64,000 nt of DNA from Rhizophagus irregularis (Eukaryota > Glomeromycota > Glomeromycetes > Glomerales > Glomeraceae), in assembly GCF_026210795.1 (NCBI RefSeq), contig NC_089441.1, forward strand, positions 2,604,001-2,668,000, read 5' to 3'. The notes under the pieces are model-generated. The model was not told the origin of the DNA. It saw only the letters and a list, made by a program, of their open reading frames with translations, and ran no database searches. Of the stretch, positions 48,533 through 61,200 are shown in pieces. The position numbers were made by a program, and so were the translations under genes. How positions within the stretch are numbered: position 1 is the first letter of the stretch; every line of letters starts with the position of its first letter.

Positions 48533-51500
48533 TTTTATTAATCTAAATCTTAAAAGATTAAAAAAAATTAAAAAATTAAATCTTAAGAAAAATATTGTTA
48601 TATCATAATAATCGAAAATTAAATCTTAAGAAAAATATTGTTATAATAATCGAAATAGAAATTGATAACATCCATATGAACATCCTATTCCATATTTTTA
48701 TGTTCCATATCCATAAAAGTCATCATTAAAAAATTTATTCACGTTTAATAAAATTAATTAATGCAACAAAGATTCTTTTTTATCAAAACGCCGACCCTCT
48801 TTTCTGATTAGTTAACTTAAAAATATTTTTCGCATATTACATATTTTTCACAATGTTCTTTCATTATAATTATAATTAAAAAAAAAACAAAAAAAACAAA
48901 AAAACATAAACCATTTTTTTTTTTAAAAGAAATCACTTTTAGTAAAAAGGTCTTTTTTAAGAAAAATGCACATGTTCTCGTATATGTAGGAACTCGGACT
49001 TTGTGTTGAAAATTTTTTTTAAAGTTTAAATAAAAATCATCCAAATATAGAACCAACAAACAATAGCCCTATAGTTATAATATTACCAAGAATTGAATTA
49101 AAGTTTCTGATTACCCCATCGTATCACAAATAGATTGGCAGGTGTTACTATATTCAACAATTTACATTGTTTTTTCTCTCCTAAACTTCCTTAACTTTGG
49201 CGTAAATGTATTTTTTTTTTCCATTCTTTTTTCTTTTAGGAAATTTAGAACATTTTTTTTTCTTTTTTCTTTTTTTTTTTATTTATTTGGAAGAAAGAAT
49301 TTTAATTTAAACGAATATTGATTTACGCGTAGATCTTTACTATTCGATAATCATTAAGATTTCAAGATTATAAATTATAATACAATAAACGCCAAGTTTT
49401 TTTAACGCAAAACAAGTGCATGTGAACAGTGCAAAAAAGATGCGTATTTACATAATATTTTTTTTTTTTAAGTTTATTATAACAAATAGTGATAAATTAT
49501 TATTAGCGTAAAGATCGTGATGTAGTTAGTGAAGTATCATAATGAAAATTGATAAAATTGATACTACAAAATTGATACTACAAATTGATACTACAAATTG
49601 ATACAACAATATTAAATACTACATATTGATATATTAATATATTGATATATTGATACTAACTTACTAAACTACATACTATACATACTGCTACGTACTATCA
49701 AATCTATACTAACCCGAATTTTATTAACGAATCAGCTTTTGATAAACGTCACAATAAATCTCATGATTGTGGATAAAATAAAAATCTTTGTTACTATTTT
49801 TAAACTTACTATGTCAATGCGGTGTGACACTGCATTCATTGGTTTTGATTATGTAAATACATAAATTATTTAATCAAACTTGCATCTAATTTCATTTAAA
49901 AAATATCAACGAAAAAAGATTTTTTTTTTTTTTTACACAGCCATCATTTACATCATTTAATTATTACTTTTTTTCACACAATAATAACTAATAATAATTT
50001 TATGGATATATTTAGTATCATTCAAAAATCATACACATATGTTATGTAGCCATCTATTCAATTATACAAATTTGTTCTTTTTTTTTAATTAAAACAAAAA
50101 AGAAATAATATACATACAAAGGTAAATAAAAGAGTAACATACAAGATAAATAAATAAAAAAAATAACATACATACAACATACATAAAATACGTACATTAA
50201 TATTTTTTCTTGACGTGAATTTATTACATTTGGCGTCATTTATATGCTTAATTTAGATTAATCATCTTCTAAACGAGCAAAGAAGAAACGCCTTCAGAAC
50301 TTTTTTTCATGTACCTTTAAGGCTTTAACTCAGGAAATTTGTTTTTTTTATGTTGTTATGTTGTTATGTTTGTTATATGTTTACTATGTTTACTTTAAAA
50401 ATGTATTTTACTTATTTTACTTAAAAAATCTCTTCTCCTGAAATGGTAAAATGTTAGTTTATGTTATTTGAAATGGCGGAATGTGTCGGAGATGCGATTA
50501 AATTGTCACTTTTTTTTTTTACACGATTTTAATTAATTCGAATATAATTAATTCAATATTTTATTAAAGGAAAAGACAATTTAAAAAAGACAATACATTC
50601 AAGATAATTAATTGTAAAAAAAAAAATTTTTTTTTCCTTTTTTCCTTCTTTCTTTTTTGGTTAAAATAAATAAAAAAGTGAAAATGCATGTCAAAAAAGG
50701 ACTAAAAAAATAACGCGATTTCGCATCTCCACACTAAATTATTATTATTATTATATAAATTATTATTATTATTATTATTTGCCGAATTACCATGTTTAAT
50801 CTAGCATTAATAATTGAAATGATTAATTGATGTAGTGTTGGAAACACGAAAAGGGTTTACTATTGTCATAATGTCATTACGAGATTATGTACGATGCAGC
50901 ATTAATCAGTGCAGGAACATCCGAAAAATGTTTGAATCGTACTGTAACAAAAAAAAAATTTTTTTTTTTTCAGACAACGAAAAAAAAAATTTAATATATA
51001 TTTGTGTAAACAAATCATTCAAAAATAAAAACGGTATAGTTTTTTAAGTTTTTTTTACACAAAAAAAAAACAAGAAAGCATTTGGCTAAAATATTTCATA
51101 TTGTTCTTTTAATTGAAACATTGAAAAACCATTGAGACTCGATTACAATGAAATCGATTAAAGAAATTTCTAATTATCTGTCACATTATCTGTCACCGAG
51201 GTGAAAAGAAGAACCGTGTCAGTTAATATTTTCAATTGAATCAAAAAATTAACTTGTACGTGAGAACTGAGAAGAGAGAGAAAAAAAAAAATAATAATAT
51301 GTTTACATTGTGCAATGTGAAATTTCATTCATAAGAAAAAATAAATAAATAAATAAATAAAAAATAAATAAAATATTACGACTATTACGATTGTAACATT
51401 GTCTGAAATAATTACTAAACTGACGACATGATTAATTATTATTTTAACAAAGAAAATACTCAAAGGATATCGGAGAAAAAAAAATATTTTTTTTTTTCAT

Positions 51501-53538
51501 CTGTGACACAGATTATGTGATACGAATTGAATATTTGACATGTAGATCGTCTAACCTTTAACTAAGTAATTTACTGCGCCATTTCCTTAAAAATAATACC
51601 GGTTGTACGATTTGTATGATTAGACTCTTTTTTTTTGATTTATTATAATCATTATAAACCATATAAACCAACCAATACATAATACTTTTTAAAATATTAA
51701 AGAGTGAAATATTTTTTTAAGTAATACGAAAAATATAATAATATGAAGCAATAATTAATTATTACGCGTGGCGCGTTAATTTTAAGATAATAACTTAATT
51801 TTCCCCTTGTTTGAAAAAAAAAAAAGCTTATCTTTCCATTTTTTTTACAAAGAAAAAAATTTCTATTTTCAATCATTTGCATTTATTGTATTTATTGTTA
51901 CAACAAAAAAAAAGAAAACCCGTTTTTAATAAAATAAACCGTTTTTTTAAAAAATTCTAGATTTAAAAAAGATTTACTAGATTTAATTTGGTTAAAACTT
52001 TTTAATATTTTCAATGTTTCTTAGTGGCTGCCCACTTTCATAATAGATTTCAAATATCAAACAACAATAATTTTAAACAATATGAATTTTTACTTTAAGA
52101 TTTCATTTAATTCATTTTAGTTAATTTGGCGCTAAAATCTATAAATCTTTATCATATAAAAAATTTTTTCATAACTAATTTTAGTACAATCAAGTAAATG
52201 ATCCTCATGTATCTTATGATCTTATGTATCTTATCTCAAATAATATTATTAATAGCATATACATACATTATACATATAATACTTACTTTACGTACGTAAT
52301 CTTTCTCAATTTGACTAATTTTAATATTATCGCGTAATTTCTATAAAACGCTAAACGTTATTTAATTAATTCATTCAATATGTTTAGTCATGTTTAGGAT
52401 ATATTAAAAAATATATATGCTTTAGGATAATGTTTGGATAAATGTTGGCTAAATGTTGGATATCATTTAAAATATCCGACCCCATATATTCATTCATTCA
52501 TTTCTTATTGTATTCTTGCATAAACACTCGAAAAAGGTTTCGTTTTAAATTAAGAAAGCATTTATTTAATAAAAATATAGGATCTTCGTATTTAATATTA
52601 TCATTCGTATTGTTCCTTCAAAAAAAATTTTTTTTAAAAAAAAATATTTTCCCTCCGCGAAAAAACGCGCGATTCTAAAATTTTACGCGTTTCTTTTTTC
52701 CTTTTTTTTTTTTTAAAAAAAAAAAATTATTTAGATCTACGAATCATTTGCCATTTTTAAAGTAAAAAGTTACACAAGTATATAATAATTTTTTTATATC
52801 GTACGAGAAAAACTACGAGTATTATAAATGGTTTAGCTTAAAAAAAAAAATAATTTAACCGATTTTAAACCGGTTAAAAAGCCGGTTTAAGTAAATCAAT
52901 TCTTAATACAGCAATATGAATTAAAAACGGTCAAGAAAAATAAAAAAGGAAATTATATTTCTTGTTCTTTTAATATAGGTTTATTGTAATAAATGATTAT
53001 TAAATTTTTTAAAAAAAAAAGTTGCCAAGAAACCATTTTTAACCAATTTTAATTTTAAACAAGTTTTAAAATTAAAAGTCACTATTAGAACTATTAAAAG
53101 TCACTTTTAATTAAAAGTCACTTTAAAAAATTTTTTAAAAAAATTAAATTTTAAAAAATTAAAAAGTCAAATTAAACCTAAAGTTTACCAAATTTTATCC
53201 AAAAGTTATTTAAAAAGTTATCCAAAATTTATCCAAAGTTAACTAAAAGTTGTCCGAAATTTATTTAAAAGTTATCCAAAAAGTTAGCCATTATTTTAAA
53301 AATTTTAAACTTTTTTCATAATCATGAATCATGTGATTTGTATGGTTTGTCAGCTTTATAAAAACTATAAAAAACAATAAAAACTATTAAAGGTAAAGCA
53401 ATTTAATCGAAGTATCGGAAAAAAAGTACAAATAAAGATAAAATCTTCAAGATTAATTATCATTATTATCGGTCTTTGAAACTCTTTTTTTTATAGTTTT
53501 GTTTCAAAATGTTAATAATCTCTCCGTACTTTTCACTT

Positions 53539-53597
53539 TGGGTTACACGAAATCCATATATGGCTAATTCCAATTCACTAATTCGTGTAACCACGTG
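53539..53597. repeat. Inverted repeat next to a CACGTG site
   Basis: GGGTTACACGAAAT (about 53539-53552) and AATTCGTGTAACC (about 53579-53592) form 12-13-bp arms around a 26-bp loop. The right arm runs directly into CCACGTGATA, an E-box core. Confidence 0.6.
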
Positions 53598-55384
53598 ATA
53601 TATTGATCTACAGACGCGCCTTTACTAATTTCTTGATAATTGAGAATATATTTAGCTTGATTGAAAGTATTTTATAATAAGCATAATAAGCATTAATAGA
53701 GTATACTATTTAAAATCTATTAGTACTATTTTACTATTATTCTACTAATCATGGCAAGGATCAAAAAAAGATCAATGATAATAGAGTTCTTCAAAGAATA
53801 ATACTAAAAAAAAATGTTCATCAATAAGGATTCTATTTTTAATGATTGATTTCGCGTTTTCCAATTCCGTCTTTATTTTTAGATAATCATTCTAAAGTTT
53901 TTTTTTAAAACCATTACGTAAATCATCCTTTTAATCAATCCTCAAAAAAGAATTGATTATATGAAAGATTAAGTTGCACTATTTACTCCTAAAAAGTTGT
54001 TACATTGCATAATTTGTCGTAATCTTTTACTTTCTTAAATTTCTAATCCTTTCCCATTTAAATATAGCAACATGATCATAAGAACTTAATAAACTTGTTA
54101 TTTTAAAATCAAAAGAGATGTGATATGTGATGAATGTGAATGATTCTCACCTGTTATTGTTTCAAGTTTTTAAAGTTCTACAATTCACCTAACAGGTATT
54201 TTAAAGAATTTTCTTAATACCATGCATAAATTTTTAAATATTTCACAAGATTATTGGCGTACTTTTTTTTTTCCCAGATTTTTTTCTTTGTTTACGGATA
54301 AAATATTGTCAAATCTAGTTAAATCATCTGTTGAATCTCTTTTTTTTTTATCACACCCCCCCCTTTCATTAAATAAATAAATACATAAATAAATAAATAA
54401 ATAATAAATAAATATATATGTATGTATTTTCTTTGTCTATCATTCAGTACGCACTTTACCGCGAAATATCCGCGACTTTCATGTGTTTGTTAAAAATTTT
54501 TTTTTTTTTTTTTGATTGTAATGATTTAACTTATTTGTTCAAGTTTCAAAACTTGCTAAAAATATCATAGACATTTCCAAGTAAATCAGTTTTGTAAGGA
54601 ATTCCCTTTCCCCCCCTTTCTCTTCTGATTATATCCAAATAGACCCAAACAATAATCTATCCTAATCCTGTCTCATTCATTAAAAAAAATTTTTTTAAAT
54701 AAATAAATAAAAAACAAATACGATGCATATTACGATGCATTTAATAATATATTACTAAATTCAATTACATTACTCAGTCCACTCACCTCTTTTTATATAA
54801 TGTAATCACAGATTTGTTTAGCAAGTATCCAACTTTAATTCATTTTATTTCATTTTGCAGTTTTGTTTTCTCATTAATTGATGCTGTTCCGAATGTAATC
54901 TTGGAAAAAAAAAAATCTTCTTGATTTAGCTCTTATTCCTAACTCTGGATAATTAAAATTTTCCGGATTCTCCCGTTAACCAAATTTGTTTCATGATCCA
55001 CTAAGATTTCACTTGTGCGCCGATACATTCAACCTGCATAACTTACTGCTTAATTTGATTATTCTAATTATTCTAATTGTTTTAATGTCGTCTTATTCAC
55101 ATGTTTAAAAAAGAATGTTGGATTTCGATTAAAGTTTGTTTAATGATAAATATTTTCCTCCGATGATAATGTGAAAAATAAACATTTCTACAAATCCGGA
55201 ATAAACACTTTGATGATTTTCTCAACCTATAAGAACTATGGGTTCACAAATGCAGTATAGTAGTAATGTACTGAGTGCGTACACGACATAAGTCTAGAAT
55301 TCGGTTGTTAATGATGATATGATTGATGATAATTAAATGATTGATAAAACAAGGTAAAAAATGACCATACCAGAATTACGCAAC

Positions 55385-55430
55385 CAGGATCATGCAACCA
55401 GAATCATGCAACTAGAATTATGCACGGTTC
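55385..55430. repeat. About 14-bp imperfect repeat, three copies
   Basis: GATCATGCAACCA, GAATCATGCAACTA and GAATTATGCA follow each other. A separate 13-bp repeat (ATTCTGAAAACAT, three copies) lies at about 55534-55573. Confidence 0.7.
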
Positions 55431-56869
55431 TCATGATCAATATTGATACTGTAATAACTCGTGTTCTCGCGCTCTTTCGTTCTATTATTAATTTGATGAA
55501 AAATGATGACGCGGTTATCCAGAAAACATACATTATTCTGAAAACATATTCTGAAAACATATTCTGAAAACATACAACGAAAAAAAACCCCACTTATAAT
55601 ATATGATATAATACGTGAAAAGTATTCTGCCTTCTGATATTGATCATATTGAATTATTGAATTATTGATCATATTGATCATAAAAAAAAATTACATAGTT
55701 TTTATTATTATTATTATTATTAAAAAAAATGTTTTGTTATTATAATAAATAAGGTGAAATAAAAGAATTTCAGTATTATTTCTCAACAAAAATATAAAAC
55801 TTTTAAAATTGATCGTGTGTTAAAAACATATATACAATATATTCACATTTCGGTAAAAAAAAAACTTTGATTTTTTTTTTAAAAAAAAAGCTTTAGTCAT
55901 ATATTAATCAAGTATATGATAATAATAATATTATTAAAATAGTAGCGCAGTAACATATTAACCTTTTTTTTTTCTTTTTCTTGCATTTCGTTTCGTCTAT
56001 TTTTAAAAATAAGTTTCGTTTTACATTTTTTTAATAGATTAAAAGATTTGATGAAAAAAAGAAAATAAAAAAAGTTTGAGGAAAAAAGAAGAAAAAAGAT
56101 TATTTTTAAAAAAAAAATCGGAATCAAAATTCTTTCAAGATTTTTAAGATTTTTGGAATCATCCAAACTTCTAACATATCATTGCATGAATTAAAGTGGA
56201 ATCCATAATTCGTTGAACTGTGGATTCTAATTTCTTAATTACGTAATCAACCTGTTCCAACCAATCAGAGAATGGTAGATCCAAAAAGATCTACATATTT
56301 TTTTTTTTCCTGATAAAAAATTGATTACAAGACTTATTTTATTTATTTTATTTACAAGATAAGCCACCAAAAAAATTTAGATGTCTTTCTTTTTCGGTTA
56401 TTATTGTTAAATATTACTTATTTATCATTCGATTTATTATTTTAGGAAAATAAAATTTTTTTAGCCTTTTTTGTTTTCTTTTTATATCTCTTGAATTTTT
56501 CTTTTTATATCTCTTTGAATTTTTTTCTTTAAAAAAAAAAATATGGAAATATCAAGAAATAGGACATTGTTATCATTTGGTAAATTTGAAAAATATATTG
56601 ATAAAAAACATAATGGTTAAAAATATTTTTTTATCAAATATTCAAATATCAATGTACGATCAAATTATTGAACAGTTTTCAGGTTAAAGGAAAGTTTTGG
56701 TCAACCTTCTTTGGCACATTCGGTTAGGTAAATATTACTATTGCGTTTTCATTAAAAAATAGAAATTAATTAAAAATTAATTCTAATCAAGTAAATTCGT
56801 TCAAGATCAATATCAATCAACCCACTAATTAAATATCAATCACTCATTGATAAATTAATTATAAACATC

Positions 56870-57312
56870 CATTTAATTATAACACTCATTAATTAATTAA
56901 TTATAACCACCTATTAATAAATTAATTATAACCACTCATTTTATAATTTAATTATAACCATTCATTAATAAATTAATTATAACCGCCCATTAATAATTAA
57001 ATTATAACCACTACATCCATTAATATAACCACCCATTAATAATTAAATTATAACTACAATAATATAACCACCCATTAATTATAGCTCATTAATTAAATTA
57101 TAACCACTACACCCATTAATATAACCACCCATTAATTATAGCTCATTAATTAAATTATAACCACTACAACCCATTAATATAATCACCCATTAATAATATA
57201 GTCCATTAATAATTAAATTATAACTACAAAAATATAACCACCCATTAATATAACCACTACACCCATTATATAATCACCCATTAATAATATAACCATCCAT
57301 TAACCACTTATA
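56870..57312. repeat. Complex tandem repeat of ATAACCACCCATTAATA-type units
   Basis: More than 20 variable copies of (T)ATAACCAC(C/T)(C/A)CATTAAT(A)(AATTAAATT) over about 440 bp, directly upstream of the uL22m frame. Copies differ by length more than by substitution, which points to slippage or unequal exchange. Confidence 0.85.
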
Positions 57313-57313
57313 A

Positions 57314-58233
57314 TCACTCTTTAATTCTCATCAACCTGTAAACAATTATCTAATCAAAAGTTTATATCATTCAATATTTAGATCTCTTCATAATTCACCT
57401 ATTTCAAGAGTAAAATGGTTGCCTTTTTTTAATAAAAAAAAGAAAAAAGAACCTGTTGAACCTCAAACAGCTTATCCTGGACTTGGAGTTTCATCGATTT
57501 TTGATTTGGAAAAAGATGTAGATGATGTGAAGAAAAAAAAGGGTGAAATTCCAAAAATTACAGGTCCAAAAGATCCAAAAGATCCAAAATACACTGAAGC
57601 AAAAAAGAAACATACCGAGGTATTAATTCTAGATTTTATATAAATTCAATCTGGATATTTAACACCCCCTTTATTGATCTTTTTTTAGCATCGGTATTCT
57701 ACAATGAATTTTCGTATATCCCCTCGTAAACTTAGATTTTTAGCAAATCAAATTGCTGGTAAACCAATTAATGAGGCTATTACACAGATGGAATTTTCTC
57801 CAAAGAAAGCATCTAAAAAAATCATGAATTCTTTAATAACGGCTCGAGATCATGCTTGGAGATATAAAGCTATGGAATCTGACAAGTGTTATATTGGTAT
57901 TGTCGATTTTAAAATTATTATTTGAAATACGCATTACTTTGGGAAGTATCACGTGAAATCAATATATTTTTCTAAATTTTAGAACAAGCATGGGTTGGTA
58001 AAGGAGGATATCGGAAAAAACCAAATTTTGGAGCGAGAGGTAGATTTAGTCTTTTACAGATCAAAAAAGCACACATGAAGTATATTGTTAAAGAGAAGGA
58101 ACCTATTGAGGAAGTAGAAGGTATAGGTAAAAAACGGAAATTAAAAGGATTTAATTACGAAAAGAAAAAAGTTTGGACACCACTTATTGAGAATAAACCA
58201 ATATATAATCCCACGCGATTTTATAATTGGTAA
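57314..58233 (+). CDS. MRPL22: Mitochondrial large-subunit ribosomal protein uL22m, start unresolved
   Basis: Exons (57314)-57619, 57689-57896 and 57983-58233, at most 254 residues in the open frame. The L22/L17 domain starts at STMNFRISPRKLRFLANQIA, continues through FSPKKASKKIMNSLITARDH, and ends with the hairpin-loop part GYRKKPNFGARGRFSLLQIK. A long basic tail after it is usual in mitochondrial forms. The upstream frame reads SLYHSIFRSLHNSPISRVKW, an ideal mitochondrial import signal, yet no ATG occurs before the stop at 57311-57313. The ATG at 57415 is in another frame and ends after five codons. Either a 5' exon lies upstream, joined at the acceptor-like TATTTAG (57375-57381), or a base is wrong in the run of seven Ts. 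uL22 lines the ribosomal exit tunnel. Family assignment is firm. Confidence 0.88.
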
Positions 58234-61200
58234 ATAACCCCCTAAGATCGACAAGAAAAATTTTCAAAAGTGGATGATGAGAAACAATGAAACAATGGGA
58301 TAATCTTAAATTGCATAAGAACGTGAAGAATATTTGTAAGATAATAATAATTTTTAATTTAATACACAGTTTATACACAGTATAATTCTTTTGGCTTAGA
58401 CTGATGATTTTCAAAATGTGTATTTTCAAAAATGGGTAATATTGTTCAATAATAATAAAGAAAGCGTGTGAAAAAAAATAACAAACAAATATGCCAATTA
58501 AAATCATTGTAATAAAAGCGAAAAAATAAAATAATCAAATCTTATCTTTTTACCCGAATTTACACTTTATGATCGATCCACTCATTTTTTGAACCGATTA
58601 TACCGATTATAATAGAACATAAAAAAAAAACCATGATAAATTTATTATATTGTTATGCATAACCTTATTTTTTTTTTGAAATCAGAATATTCTACACGTG
58701 GTAACCATGGTAACCATTCGATTCATTTTTGATATTTTTGATTTTAAAAAACATTGATTCATAATCACATGACTAACTTTTTTTTGTTTCTGAGAATTTT
58801 TTTTTTTTTTTGCTGCGCGCCGTACGGACAAGTTAATTGCAATTACGTGACATGAAAAAATTAACATAAAATCAAAAAGTCAATATAATAAAATGGAATA
58901 TAAATTTAATTTATTATATATATTAATTTTTTTTTTCAAAAATTCTTCATAGAAATGCTTAATTGTACAACTTTACACGACGCCAAAAAAATTTTTTTTT
59001 AACGGGCTTTTTCTGTATCTTGGCGTATTTTTCCTCCTTCGTTAATTCAAATGAAATCATATTAAAAAAAAAAAAAAGTTTTCTAGTTTTCCTATTAAAA
59101 ATTTCGTTTATTCCTAACATGGAATTATGAGTCATAAGATCTGGATTTTATTCTTGTTTTTAAGATTTTTTTTTTTATAAATTAATGAACTGTAAAAAGA
59201 CTAAATAAAAAAAGTTTCCCCATAAATTATTAAGGACGCCTAATTTCCTTTAATTTCCTTTTGATGATAATTTTTTCTTAATGTGCATTGTTGATCCTCA
59301 TTTGAGAATCATTTTTATTGTTGTTAGTATTATAATAACGATAATATCATTATATTAATTATTATTATCACATCCTAAAACTTCATAACCCGTCGTCACA
59401 CGTAAAAAAATTGAAAGAAAAGATACTGTTAAAAAAGAAAAGAAAGAAATATATAAAAAAAAAAATCTATTATAAAGATTATAAAGAATCAATTATTATT
59501 TTTCATGTGCATTCATAAAGAACTTTATTGAATTTACCGAGGGCAAAGAAAAAAAAACATGGGTAAAAATTTCATGAAAATGCATAATAATTTAAACAAA
59601 TGAACATTAAACAACGTATATTATTAAAAAAAAAAAAACGTCTTTTAACTTTTTCTAGTCATCATTATAATAAATATCATAAGAAAATCCTTTTTATTAT
59701 TCAGAAAAAAAAAAAACCATTTATCTATATAAAGAATTTCAGCCAAGATTTTACTTTTTTTTCGAAACAAATGTACATTAATGCATTAACAGTATTAACA
59801 GGTAAGAAAGATTGGCCTGAATATCATTACTACGTACATATTTCGTCACATGTACAGTTTACGAATAATATATGTTTTCTTCTTTCATAATCATATTATA
59901 TATAAAAGTAAAATATTAATAAGAATGGATTTTATTGGTTTAAAAGAAAAAAAAAAAACGCAAGACTCTCTTTAAAGAAAAAAATTTTCTCATCATTCAG
60001 TCTTAATAAAGATCTGTTTTTTATTAGTATGTACGTACGTAATCTTTTGGATGGATGCATTTAACAAATTTTTTCTTTATAATTCATGTAATATGTATGT
60101 ACGCGATGTAATGCATTACAATTTTTCAAAAAAAAAACAAAATTCGATAAGCTATGGATCGAATAATAATAATTATAAAAAAAAAATTTATTTTGAAAAA
60201 AAGAAAAAAAAAAAAAAAAAGATATAAAAGTATACATTAATAACATCAATACACAATACACATTAAATGTAAGCTATGACAAAACAACGAATGCACCCCA
60301 CATTAGAATCTTTGTTCCCATTTCCCTAATTCTTGTTCATTTAAGAATAATGCAAAAATGCAAGAAGTAAATTCATTATTATGAAAAATAATGTACTTTG
60401 ACAAAAAAAGAAGTTCTTTTATTTTTATCGCGTAAGAAATTTAATGTATTATGACGATTAAAAAAATTTTTTCTTCTTAATGTGAGAAAATTAAAAAGAA
60501 AAAAGGGAATTATTATTAAATTAATTAAAACCGTCGTTATTCACGAGATTATGAATGTAATAAGAAAGGAGTTACGAAATTACTAATCTTTTTTTAATCA
60601 ATTTTGAAGATTTTTTTTGTGGAGATTAATTAGGGTTTATGTTAATCTTCCGAGTATAGCCAAGCGTACAATTTTCATTAGGTTTATGAGTGAGAGGGTG
60701 TGATTTATTACATTATAACCGACAATTATTTTCGTTTTTTTTTTTCGTTTGTATTACGAACGTGAACCATTAAATATTTGGAGCAACAAGGAATTTAGGT
60801 TAGTGCATATATAATAACGACCCCCTTTAAATTTGATCCCTTTTCTAGGTAAAGAGATGTAAATCAAGGGCCGAGCCTCATCACAACTCAAGGACATACC
60901 CGAAGTCGTTTTTTTTTTTCCGATTTTTTTGATTAACCTCGTATTTTGATTATTAAATGATTTCCATAATTTATTATCTTTTGGCAAAAAATAATTATAT
61001 ATAAAATACGTAAAGATTTACAAATTTCATCTAAAATTCCTAATTCTTTTAAACGATTTAAAGATTAACTGGTGTATCCAGTATTCCAGTTATTTTTAAT
61101 TTAGATTTTTTTTAAAAAATATATATATATATTTTTACTTCGTACAAACTTCGTACTTTGTACAAACTTCGTACAAAATGGCGTATTTCTTAAAAACCTG

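Larger units (their letters stand above)
33292..57313. other. Gene desert of about 24 kb, homopolymer-rich
   Basis: No protein gene could be supported on either strand; the frames here are short and dominated by Lys/Phe/Ile/Tyr from A and T runs. Dozens of positions have an A-run of 8-12 directly joined to a T-run of similar length, or the reverse (for example 34380-34400, 37984-38006, 38730-38758, 41130-41152, 50618-50637, 50951-50970, 52695-52725). Short tandem repeats and a few GC-richer patches are listed separately. The texture differs from the transposon-like 13-24 kb stretch. Confidence 0.6.

Noticed and set aside
33292-57313. tRNA, rRNA or snRNA genes in the desert
   Set aside because: I looked for TTCGA-type B boxes, rRNA core words and U-RNA signatures on both strands and saw none; a covariance scan would be needed to exclude them fully.
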